Below are positions 19,220 through 27,245 of a DNA stretch of 64,000 bases, one piece after another. The position numbers were made by a program, and so were the translations under genes. The stretch covers positions 1 through 64,000 of the forward strand of contig CAJUCT010000010.1 in NCBI GenBank assembly GCA_910585015.1, written 5' to 3'. How positions within the stretch are numbered: position 1 is the stretch's first letter; each line of letters begins with the position of its first letter. The notes under the pieces were generated by a model. That model was not told where the DNA came from. It was given only the letters and a program-made list of their open reading frames with translations, and searched no databases. Origin of the DNA: an uncultured Acetatifactor sp. (lineage in GTDB: Bacteria > Bacillota > Clostridia > Lachnospirales > Lachnospiraceae).

Positions 19220-20173
19220 TTATTTCTCCGGGTACATCCACCCGGTATAATCCATAATGGACATCTTCTCCTGCTTTTCCTTGGTGAAAAGGGTTTCATT
19301 GCGATAGCTTCTGGGCGTTGTATGCATGGTTTCCATGAAATGCCGGTTGAAGCTTGATACGGAGCGGAATCCCACCATCTCGGAGATGTCCAGAATGGAG
19401 TGCTCCGTGCTGCGCAGCAGGTTGCAGGCGTTGATAATGCGGGTGTTGTTCAAAAAGTCCAGGGGACTTTTGCCAATAATACTGCGGAACAGGCGCCGGA
19501 AATGGGTGGGGCTGAGGCAGCAGATGTCGGCCAGGTAGTTCACATCAAACTGTTCAGCGTAATGATCTTCAATGTAGTCCAGGACCGGGGACAGCACCAT
19601 GGCGTTCTCGGGGGGCTGGCTGGTGAGCGTGGTCCTGTGGCCCCCCTGGTTCTGGATGCGGTGCAGATCGATGCACAGTGACAGCAAAAGTCCCATGGAA
19701 CTGGTCTGGTACATGGGTTTTTGTTCCTGGATTTCCTTTATGATCATTGTGGTGAGATCGTATATGTAGGGATACTCCTCCCGGCTCAGTATGTGCTGGT
19801 ACTCCTTATATGCGCTGAGAGACAGATCAAAGCCCCGTATATCCGGCGCAATGTTTTTAAAAAGCTCTTGGGTGTTCAGGAACAGATAGGACCAGCGGCT
19901 CTCGGTGTTTGGGGAACTGTAAGTGGTATGGGGGATGTTTCTGGGTATGCAGGTAATATCCCCCTCCTTGAAAAAGAGCCGTTCCCTGCCGTTAAATTCC
20001 ATATAGCCGCTCTCCGAGTGACACAGGCCGATCTCCAGGCAGTTGTGGAAGTGCAGATGCTTGCTGGGCACGTTTGAGATTTTCCAATGCTCGCCGGTCA
20101 GTAGGAGCACGGGAAAATCCGAGGGCAGAAAGTAGTTGCGGTATTCCGCGATATCATTTTTCGGTTTAGGCAT
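19220..20173 (-). CDS. AraC-family regulator of the rhamnogalacturonan locus
   Basis: A 317-residue regulator with an N-terminal cupin sensor domain (LHFHNCLEIGL, FKEGDITCIPRNIPHT). The C-terminal double helix-turn-helix has a FRRLFRSIIGKSPLDFL first helix and a VGFRSVSSFNRHF second helix. It is divergent from the importer operon and is probably its sugar-responsive activator. The ATG at 20173 (MPKPKND) follows GGAGG at 5 nt. A 71-bp inverted repeat and a TTCGTGCA element lie in the divergent region. Confidence 0.9.
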   Translation of the reverse strand: MPKPKNDIAEYRNYFLPSDFPVLLLTGEHWKISNVPSKHLHFHNCLEIGLCHSESGYMEFNGRERLFFKEGDITCIPRNIPHTTYSSPNTESRWSYLFLNTQELFKNIAPDIRGFDLSLSAYKEYQHILSREEYPYIYDLTTMIIKEIQEQKPMYQTSSMGLLLSLCIDLHRIQNQGGHRTTLTSQPPENAMVLSPVLDYIEDHYAEQFDVNYLADICCLSPTHFRRLFRSIIGKSPLDFLNNTRIINACNLLRSTEHSILDISEMVGFRSVSSFNRHFMETMHTTPRSYRNETLFTKEKQEKMSIMDYTGWMYPEK

Positions 20174-20279
20174 AGCAACCTCCAAAAAAAACCAAATTCA
20201 AAAAGCAATTTCGAAATCTAAAGCAAGGATTGTCTGGGGAAATTTCATCAATTTGTATATCTAAAACAGGGAAAAAAAT

Positions 20280-20350
20280 AAAAACTATGTAATTCGCCAT
20301 TTGTTAATCAATAAGAGTATAGCATAAATGGTCGAATTTGCATAGTTTTT
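20280..20350. promoter_or_regulatory. 71-bp imperfect inverted repeat in the AraC/permease divergent region
   Basis: AAAAACTATG (20280-20289) pairs with CATAGTTTTT (20341-20350). Inside, AATTCG pairs with CGAATT, and CCATTT with AAATGG. The centre is AT-rich and contains TATAGC. It may be a dyad operator or a cruciform. A TTCGTGCA element (complement of 20382-20389) follows. Confidence 0.6.
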
Positions 20351-20446
20351 ATTTTCTTTTTGTTAGAAATGAAAGTCAATATGCACGAAAATAGAATTAT
20401 AAATCAATTATTCCTATACAAAGTAGACGAAGAAAAGAGGGTGTTT

Positions 20447-21397
20447 ATGGGAAAGGCAAAGAGTGGCAATAAGGAAGTTGTTGCCAAGGCGAGTTGGAAA
20501 AAGGCTATAAAGAGAGACTGGCAGCTCTATTTGCTGCTGTTGTTCCCGCTGGTCATGGTCTTTGTGTTCAGCTATGCGGCTTACCCCGGTATGCGGATGG
20601 CATTCATGGACTATAAGCCGGTCAGGGGCTATGCCGGAAGTGAATGGGTAGGCTTTAAAATCTTCAAGGATATTTTCACGGATAAAGAGTTTACCAAAGC
20701 GCTGCGCAATTCCATAGTGTTCAATCTTTTGGATATGCTTATCGGGTTCCCGATGCCCATTATATTGGCCCTGATCCTGAACGAACTGCGCTATGCCAAG
20801 TTTAAGAAGGTATCCCAGACTATCCTGTATCTGCCCCACTTCCTGTCCTGGGCTATTATCGGAAGCGTGGCTTACAACATGTTCCGTCCCAGCACGGGTC
20901 TGGTGAATATGGTGCTGATGAAGCTGGGGATAATTTCGCAGGGCATTCCCTTTATGACGGAGAAATGGCACTGGGCCGTGACTTATCTGCTGATCGGTGT
21001 ATGGCAGAGCATGGGATGGGGCACCATCCTCTATCTGGCAGCAATAACGGGTATCAGCGGCGAACTTTACGAGGCGGCCATGATTGACGGCGCCAACCGG
21101 TGGAAGAGGATGTGGTATATCACGCTCCCCGGCATCAAGGGCACGGTGGTAACGCTGCTCATTATGAACCTGGGCAAGGTCATGGGCAGCAATCTGGAAA
21201 GGCTGACGGCTTTGGGTAACACCCAAGTAGCGGATTTCCAGTACCAGCTGGCGATTTACATATACAACCGAGGTATCGGCAACGGTAAGTTCAGTCCGGC
21301 CACCGCGGCCAATCTGTTCCAGTCCCTGGTGGGTCTGGCGCTGGTGCTGCTGTCTGACAGGATTGCCAAGAAACTTGGCGAAGACGGTTTGTTATAG
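20447..21397 (+). CDS. LplB-type ABC sugar permease
   Basis: A 316-residue inner-membrane permease with six TM segments. It has the EAA-loop motif EAAMIDGANRWKRMWYITLPGI that docks to the ATPase. It belongs to the carbohydrate-uptake family that also includes YtcP/LplB proteins importing oligosaccharides from pectins. The ATG at 20447 follows GAGGG. No ATPase gene is present, so the importer would use a shared MsmK-like ATPase, as usual for this class. Confidence 0.92.
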   Translation: MGKAKSGNKEVVAKASWKKAIKRDWQLYLLLLFPLVMVFVFSYAAYPGMRMAFMDYKPVRGYAGSEWVGFKIFKDIFTDKEFTKALRNSIVFNLLDMLIGFPMPIILALILNELRYAKFKKVSQTILYLPHFLSWAIIGSVAYNMFRPSTGLVNMVLMKLGIISQGIPFMTEKWHWAVTYLLIGVWQSMGWGTILYLAAITGISGELYEAAMIDGANRWKRMWYITLPGIKGTVVTLLIMNLGKVMGSNLERLTALGNTQVADFQYQLAIYIYNRGIGNGKFSPATAANLFQSLVGLALVLLSDRIAKKLGEDGLL

Positions 21398-21407
21398 GAG
21401 GCTGGAA

Positions 21408-22334
21408 ATGGGTAAAAAAGAGAAGACGAACGAGACAACTGTATCTACAGGCGGCGAACATGCCGTGAATAAATTCCGTTTCAGCGACTTTGTGATGATG
21501 GCGGTGATTGTGCTGCTCTGCGCCACCTGTGTGCTGCCCTTTATACATGTGGCGGTGAAATCCATCTCCGGCAACGCGGCGGTTATGGCAAAGTCGGTAT
21601 ATTTCTGGCCCAAGGGCATTACACTTGACGCTTACAAGAGGGTGTTCGGCGATGCCAGCATGACTTATTCCATGGGTTTTTCCGCAGTGGTCACTTTGGT
21701 CTTTACTGCTCTGGGCATGCTGGTATGTACCTGTGCGGCGTACCCTCTGTCCAAGAAAAGGCTGAAGGGGAAGCATGGCATCACGTTCTTGCTGATGGTG
21801 CCAATGTACTTTGGCGCGGGCATCATCCCCAGCTATCTGCTGTACCAGGATTTGAAGGTGCTGAATACCGTTTGGGTGCTGATATTGCCCCTGATTTATT
21901 CGCCCTACAACATGCTGATCATGAAGAACTATTTCCAGAGTACCATTCCGGACAGCCTGGAAGAATCCGCTTTTCTGGATGGGGCCAGCAATTTACAGAT
22001 ATTGTGGAAGATTGTGTTGCCGCTGTCCAAACCGATTCTGGCTACATTGTCTCTGTTTTACGCAGTGGGCCGTTGGAATGCCTACTCCGACAATATGTAC
22101 TACACTAGGGACAACAACCTGAAGCTGATCCAGTATAAGCTGTACCAGATGGTGGCGTCCGCAACGGAGAGCCAGACCTCTTCCCTGGCGGATATCGGCG
22201 GCGTGAGCCAGTCCGTGCCGGAGGTGTTGCAGGCGGCCAGCATTATGTTTGTCACGATTCCCATTATCATTATCTATCCCTTCCTTCAGAAGTATTTTGT
22301 TAAGGGCGCGATGATCGGGGCTGTGAAGGGCTAA
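21408..22334 (+). CDS. YtcP/LplC-type ABC sugar permease
   Basis: A 308-residue second permease of the importer with six hydrophobic segments. The EAA-like loop is EESAFLDGASNLQILWKIVLPLSKP. It starts 10 bp after the first permease, behind AGGAGG. A small stem (CCCTG-ACCA-CAGGG at about 22363-22376) lies between it and the solute-binding protein gene and may adjust relative expression. Confidence 0.92.
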   Translation: MGKKEKTNETTVSTGGEHAVNKFRFSDFVMMAVIVLLCATCVLPFIHVAVKSISGNAAVMAKSVYFWPKGITLDAYKRVFGDASMTYSMGFSAVVTLVFTALGMLVCTCAAYPLSKKRLKGKHGITFLLMVPMYFGAGIIPSYLLYQDLKVLNTVWVLILPLIYSPYNMLIMKNYFQSTIPDSLEESAFLDGASNLQILWKIVLPLSKPILATLSLFYAVGRWNAYSDNMYYTRDNNLKLIQYKLYQMVASATESQTSSLADIGGVSQSVPEVLQAASIMFVTIPIIIIYPFLQKYFVKGAMIGAVKG

Positions 22335-22421
22335 TATGCAGACTACATAAGGGTAGTTTATCCCTGACCACAGGGAGTTAATATAAACTATATTTTCTAT
22401 ATTAAAAGGAGGATTAATTTT

Positions 22422-24197
22422 ATGAAGAAGAAAACTCTTCAGAGAGCGGCAGCCCTGGTTATGACCAGCGCGATGGTAATGGGCGTTATGACGGGCTGCG
22501 GCAGCGAACCGGCAACAGGTGGCGGTACACCGAGCAGCGAGAGCACACCAAGCAGCGAGAGTACTCCCGCGGGCGATGATACCACTCCGACAAGCAGTGA
22601 ACCTGCTTCCGGCAGCAGCGAGGGAGAGGATCCCGCAAACACTGCGGCAGGCATGGAGGGCTGGACTGCTTTTGAGAGCCCTGTTACCTTACAGATTCCG
22701 GTTTATGACCGCGGTGACAACGGCAACGGCTGTTCGGACGTGGTGAACAATTACTGGACCAACTGGGTACAGGAGAATTTCGGCGCTAAGTACAACATCA
22801 ATGTGGAGTATATCGCCATCAACCGCAACGATGTAATGACGGATTACACCCTTCTTGCCACCGGCCAGGATCTGCCCACTGTTTTGATGGAGTACGACTA
22901 TGACAAGCTTGCTACATGGCAGTCGGAGGGATATCTTCAGCCCTATGACATGGAGCAGCTAAGGACCGTGGCTCCTACTTTCTATCAGAACATGGTAGAC
23001 AACGGTATTGACATCTATACCCAGTTCAACGGCGAGGATTATCTGGCTCTTGGGCAGAGACCTTATGGTAATACCAACTACACCTGGATCACCTGGTATC
23101 GTCAGGACTGGCTGGACGAGGTCGAGGTAGATCATTATCCTGCAACCAGCGTGGAGAGACTGGAGTTGTTCCAGAAGCTGGTAGACGCGGGACATGAATA
23201 TCCCGCAGGCGGTACTAAGATAGCAGGTGCGGGCGCTGACCAGAACTATGGCTGGAGAACATATCCTCAGGATGAGGTGACATGGGCTACCACCGGCGAC
23301 TATCAGATTCCCGCTCTGTCCACCGAGGCACAGAAGAGACTGTTAAAATTTGAGAATGAACTGTACAACAGAGGCTTCAAGAATCCCGAGTACTATACCA
23401 GGGACGGCGGTGAGGCGATTGCTGACTTTATCAATGGCAAGACCTTTGAATGGTCAGGCTACACCTCCTCCACGCTGGACACACTGGCTTCCTTCTATGA
23501 ACTGAATCCGGAGGGAAAGCTTAGCGTGGTAGTGACCAGCAGTGACTTTGTACAGGATGACGTGTGGGGTTCCAGCAACGCTTTCCGTCCCACCAATGTA
23601 TTTGGCGCTATGACTGCGTTTGCGTATGACGCGACTCCCGAGGAGGTGCAGGCTGCCATGATGTACATGGAGTGGATGTCTCAGGAGGACGTACTGTTTA
23701 CCATGCAGTGGGGGCTTGAGGGCGTGAACTTCAATTACGACGGTGACACGCCGGTGAGCGTAGCTGACCAGAGCGGTATGCCTGAACAGCAGGGCCACAA
23801 CAACAATGTGGACTACTGGATGATCGTTACCGCGTCCAAGACCCTGGGCAGCATTGAGAAGGACATTGCGGCTATCTCTCCTCAGGGACTGCCTCAGGAC
23901 TTCTATGAGGATATTCTGGCTAACTACTATGGACAGAATGAGCTGTACAACAAGAACTACGCGAATTCTGACTGTAACTTCGCAACTTCTTTCCAGGCTG
24001 TCACAGAGTACGGCAACATCCTGAAGGAAGAGTTGTATCCCAGATATCGGGACCAGCTGACCATGTGTACTCCCGAGGAGTTTGACGAGTTGTATGACAA
24101 GCTGAGCCAGGAGTATCTGGACGCAGGTTACCAGGAAGTAATCAACCAGAGGCTGGAGGCATATAATGCGGGCCTGAGCACCAAGCTTCCTAAATAA
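22422..24197 (+). CDS. Extracellular sugar-binding lipoprotein (LplA-like)
   Basis: A 591-residue solute-binding protein. The signal peptide ends in a lipobox (GVMTGCGSE; C26 is the lipidated cysteine). A Ser/Thr/Pro-rich linker (about 30-75) tethers the folded domain to the membrane. It captures oligosaccharides for the two upstream permeases. The neighbouring GH105, CE12-like and GH112 genes point to rhamnogalacturonan-derived ligands. A strong RBS (AAGGAGG) and a downstream terminator suggest high expression. Confidence 0.9.
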   Translation: MKKKTLQRAAALVMTSAMVMGVMTGCGSEPATGGGTPSSESTPSSESTPAGDDTTPTSSEPASGSSEGEDPANTAAGMEGWTAFESPVTLQIPVYDRGDNGNGCSDVVNNYWTNWVQENFGAKYNINVEYIAINRNDVMTDYTLLATGQDLPTVLMEYDYDKLATWQSEGYLQPYDMEQLRTVAPTFYQNMVDNGIDIYTQFNGEDYLALGQRPYGNTNYTWITWYRQDWLDEVEVDHYPATSVERLELFQKLVDAGHEYPAGGTKIAGAGADQNYGWRTYPQDEVTWATTGDYQIPALSTEAQKRLLKFENELYNRGFKNPEYYTRDGGEAIADFINGKTFEWSGYTSSTLDTLASFYELNPEGKLSVVVTSSDFVQDDVWGSSNAFRPTNVFGAMTAFAYDATPEEVQAAMMYMEWMSQEDVLFTMQWGLEGVNFNYDGDTPVSVADQSGMPEQQGHNNNVDYWMIVTASKTLGSIEKDIAAISPQGLPQDFYEDILANYYGQNELYNKNYANSDCNFATSFQAVTEYGNILKEELYPRYRDQLTMCTPEEFDELYDKLSQEYLDAGYQEVINQRLEAYNAGLSTKLPK

Positions 24198-24234
24198 AAT
24201 AGTGCCTTTCAGTAAAGCAAAAAGTTAAAAACCG

Positions 24235-24266
24235 TATAGCCCCCGACATATGTTGGGGGCTATATT
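24235..24266 (+). terminator. Terminator after the solute-binding protein
   Basis: TATAGCCCCC (24235-24244) pairs with GGGGGCTATA (24255-24264), followed by T residues. Confidence 0.85.
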
Positions 24267-24555
24267 CTCATAAAGATACGATAGAGGAACCAATGCAGTT
24301 CGTGCGGATAAGAATACTTTTCATGCGAAAACCCATCTCATGAGAAAAAATATGATATGATAATATATGGATCAATCTCAGGGTGGCGGTGCGGCAAGAG
24401 ACTGATTTACGGCACTGCCAGGAAGTCTGCGGAACTTATACTACATAAGGCCAGAGTTTACCGTACTGCATTGGTTAAACGTATATGGCTGGCGTTATGT
24501 AGTCAGGTTACTCGGAAATCTTAATTGTTAAGCAGTATAAATAGGAGGTTTATTG
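24267..24555 (+). other. Leader region of the GH105-esterase-phosphorylase genes
   Basis: It contains the direct repeat TTCGTGCGGA (24299-24308) and TTCATGCGAA (24320-24329), with starts 21 bp apart. This resembles the element upstream of the ABC exporter pair. A long hairpin follows: CTACATAA (24452-24459) pairs with TTATGTAG (24496-24503), with further inner pairing. An AGGAGG site precedes the GH105 start. Confidence 0.6.
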
Positions 24556-25605
24556 ATGAAGCTGGAATATGACAAGCAGGAGATTCTGGATGTAATTGAC
24601 AGAATTGTTAAAAGAACCATGAAAATGGATCTCACATGGGACTGGCCCTGCGGCGTGGCTTACTTTGGAATTGCCGACGCCTATGAGAAGACCGGGAGGG
24701 AAGAATATCTGAAGCTTTTGAAAGACAGGGTGGATGAACTTATCGATCTGGGTCTGCCCAGAGTGTGGACGGTGAACGCCTGCGCCATGGGACATTGCCT
24801 GATCACCCTTTATAAGGCCACGGGAGAGCAGAAATACTGGGATATCGTGATGAGCAAGATCCGCTACATCCGGGAGGACGCGCTCCGCTTTGGCGACAGT
24901 GTGCTGCAGCATACTGTGTCGGCGGACAATGATTTTCCGGAACAGTGCTGGGCGGATACCCTGTTCATGGCTGCCTTTTTCCTGCTGCGGGTGGGCGTGG
25001 AACTGGCGGACGAGGAGATCATTGAGGACGCGCTGAACCAGTATTACTGGCACATCAAGTATTTGCAGGATCCGGACACGGGCCTGTACTACCACGGCTA
25101 CAATAATATCACCAAAGATCATATGTCCGGCTTTTGCTGGGGACGTGCCAATGCCTGGGCGGCGTTTACCATGTCTCAGGTGGGGGATATTCTGCCTAAG
25201 TGCTATCTGTATCCCAAGTACATGGACGTAGCGGGGTCTCTGAATGAACAGCTTTCGGCCATCAAGCTGCTTCAGACCCAGGACGGCCTGTGGAGAACCA
25301 TACTGGATGATGAGAGTTCCTATGAGGAGATTTCGGCGTCCGCGGGCATTGCCGCCGCCATGGTGTCCAGGGCTAATCCCCTTCACACCAAATACATCAA
25401 CAAATCCATCCGCGGTCTGCTGGCCAATGTGAGCCCGGACGGCAGGGTGTTGAACGTCTCCGGCGGAACGGCGGTCATGAACGACGCGGACGGCTACCGC
25501 AATATATCCAGAGACTGGATACAGGGATGGGGACAGGGCCTGGCGCTGGCATTTTTTGACAAGGTTCTGATGTCGGACGATCTGCAAAAGGACGGTGCTT
25601 TGTAA
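24556..25605 (+). CDS. GH105 unsaturated rhamnogalacturonyl hydrolase
   Basis: A 349-residue cytoplasmic enzyme (no signal peptide) that removes the unsaturated galacturonyl residue left by rhamnogalacturonan lyases. It shows the (alpha/alpha)6-barrel family features: WDWPCGVAYFGI near the N-terminus, CWADTLFMAAFFLLR in the middle, and FCWGRANAWAAF, equivalent to the conserved W-RGN-W motif. It follows the importer after a separate leader. GH88 is the alternative, but the neighbours favour GH105. Confidence 0.88.
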   Translation: MKLEYDKQEILDVIDRIVKRTMKMDLTWDWPCGVAYFGIADAYEKTGREEYLKLLKDRVDELIDLGLPRVWTVNACAMGHCLITLYKATGEQKYWDIVMSKIRYIREDALRFGDSVLQHTVSADNDFPEQCWADTLFMAAFFLLRVGVELADEEIIEDALNQYYWHIKYLQDPDTGLYYHGYNNITKDHMSGFCWGRANAWAAFTMSQVGDILPKCYLYPKYMDVAGSLNEQLSAIKLLQTQDGLWRTILDDESSYEEISASAGIAAAMVSRANPLHTKYINKSIRGLLANVSPDGRVLNVSGGTAVMNDADGYRNISRDWIQGWGQGLALAFFDKVLMSDDLQKDGAL

Positions 25606-25618
25606 AGTGTGCAGGGTG

Positions 25619-27019
25619 ATGTTTGACTTCAGAAAACCGGGCGTTATGCTCTATGGGGAAGGGCTTCCGGTCTCCGGCCAGGGACAATCCCATGGGCGGG
25701 AGCTAAAAGAGCGCCGGAGCATACATGGCGCAGGGTTTGTCACGGAAAATATCAGGAGGGAAAAGGAACCGCTTCAAATCCCGGAACTCAACACGGGTTT
25801 TGACGTTCCCTATTGGTATGGAGGGCAGGATCTGACGCGGATTTCGCAGGATGTATACGGCTGCTATGTGGATTCTCGGGAAATAACCCGGAGGGTGGAC
25901 GCGGAGCCGGAGAGATTGGTTCCGCTGTGCTTTAAGGCGGATGTGGAGGAGCCGGGGAACTACCAGGTGGAGCTTAAGATGTATGGCCAAGGGGAGATCT
26001 GTGTCTTCGCAGGGCCCAGAAGGCTTGTCTACAGGGGTTTTCTTCCAAAGGATCAGGAGTTGGAATGCCGTTTCGTGCTGAATGTCTGCGATATTGTGCC
26101 CCGCGGACAGGAGCGCAGGTGTCAGAGGCGCAGCGTTGACATTGCCCTGGTGGGAAGGGACGTGCGGCTGACGGCGGCGGCCTTTTGGCCGGTGGACTGT
26201 CCCACGCTCTACATAGCGGGGGACTCCACCGTGACGGATCAGCCTGCGGAATATCCCTATGCCCCCGGGACCAGCTACGCCGGGTGGGGGCAGATGATAG
26301 GCTGCTACATGCCTGTCGGGATTGGGGTTTCCAATCATGCCCATTCCGGCCTTACGGTGGAGAGCTTTCGGACGGAGGGGCACTATGCCATCATTCAGGA
26401 CAGCATAAAGCCCGGCGACTATCTGATGCTCCAGTTTGGACACAACGACCAGAAGCTGATGCATTTACAGGCCTGCGGGGGATATCGGGACGGGCTTGCC
26501 GCCTATGTGGAGGAGACCAGGCAAAAGGGGGCGTATCCGATTATTGTTACGCCCTTGGCCCGAAATTCCTGGAAGGCGGATGACGGCTCTTATAACGACT
26601 TACTGGAGCAGTATGCGGATGTCTGCATGGAACTGGGACGGCAGTACGGTGTTCCGGTGGTGGATCTCCATGGGCGGAGCATGGCGTTTGTGAAAGAGAT
26701 GGGACTGGAGGGTGCAAAAGCCTTTTTCTTTCCCAGGGATTTCACCCATACCAACGATTACGGGGCCTACAGGATGGCTGGCTTTGTGGTGAGGGATTAT
26801 CTGGAGAAGGCAGGGACGGCGGCTTACGGATCAGGACCTGGACAGGAGGAAATGTCCGGAGAATCGGGGAGCAGGGAAGCTTACAGAAGGCTGGCCGGAT
26901 GGATGACGGAGCGGGCGGATGTCTGGGAGGGGGAGGGCGCGGTAAAAGAGGGAGAGGACCTGAAGGCGGTCATAACCAGGGGGCATGGGGCTGCAATCTG
27001 CAGGGCGCTTGACATCTAA
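25619..27019 (+). CDS. Rhamnogalacturonan acetylesterase-like SGNH hydrolase (CE12)
   Basis: A 466-residue protein. An N-terminal beta-rich region (about 1-185) precedes an SGNH esterase domain with the nucleophile block YIAGDSTVTDQ, the FGHND block and the terminal catalytic DFTHTN. CE12 enzymes deacetylate galacturonic acid in rhamnogalacturonan. It lacks a signal peptide, so it acts on imported oligosaccharides. The start is uncertain: the ATG at 25619 has a close AGGG, and GTG codons at 25595 and 25607 are alternatives. It is coupled to the GH105 gene. Confidence 0.82.
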   Translation: MFDFRKPGVMLYGEGLPVSGQGQSHGRELKERRSIHGAGFVTENIRREKEPLQIPELNTGFDVPYWYGGQDLTRISQDVYGCYVDSREITRRVDAEPERLVPLCFKADVEEPGNYQVELKMYGQGEICVFAGPRRLVYRGFLPKDQELECRFVLNVCDIVPRGQERRCQRRSVDIALVGRDVRLTAAAFWPVDCPTLYIAGDSTVTDQPAEYPYAPGTSYAGWGQMIGCYMPVGIGVSNHAHSGLTVESFRTEGHYAIIQDSIKPGDYLMLQFGHNDQKLMHLQACGGYRDGLAAYVEETRQKGAYPIIVTPLARNSWKADDGSYNDLLEQYADVCMELGRQYGVPVVDLHGRSMAFVKEMGLEGAKAFFFPRDFTHTNDYGAYRMAGFVVRDYLEKAGTAAYGSGPGQEEMSGESGSREAYRRLAGWMTERADVWEGEGAVKEGEDLKAVITRGHGAAICRALDI

Positions 27020-27245
27020 GTTTGGAAGTAAAACTTCCAAATACTGATTGGTGCAATATCGCAGGCCAGCCTGCGATATGCAGGGAAGAGGTAAGCTTGA
27101 ATGTATAACATTCAAATACGTATTAAGGGATATTGCAGGCGCGGCCAGCAATATCCGTGAAGAGGTAAGTTTGTTAAACGGATGCAATATTTTAGGCAAG
27201 GAGTTTAATAAGGATAAACTTCGGGTTTGCGGGAAAGAGGTAAGA
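27020..27245 (+). repeat. Palindromic intergenic repeats before the GH112 gene
   Basis: This 226-bp gap holds a series of hairpins: TTTGGAAGT with ACTTCCAAA, ATATCGCAGG with CCTGCGATAT, TTGAATGT with ACATTCAA, and GATATTGC with GCAATATC. The motif GAAGAGGTAAG or GAAAGAGGTAAG recurs three times, and the last copy serves as the GH112 ribosome binding site. The first hairpin pair has a close relative at 60378-60450. Confidence 0.7.
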
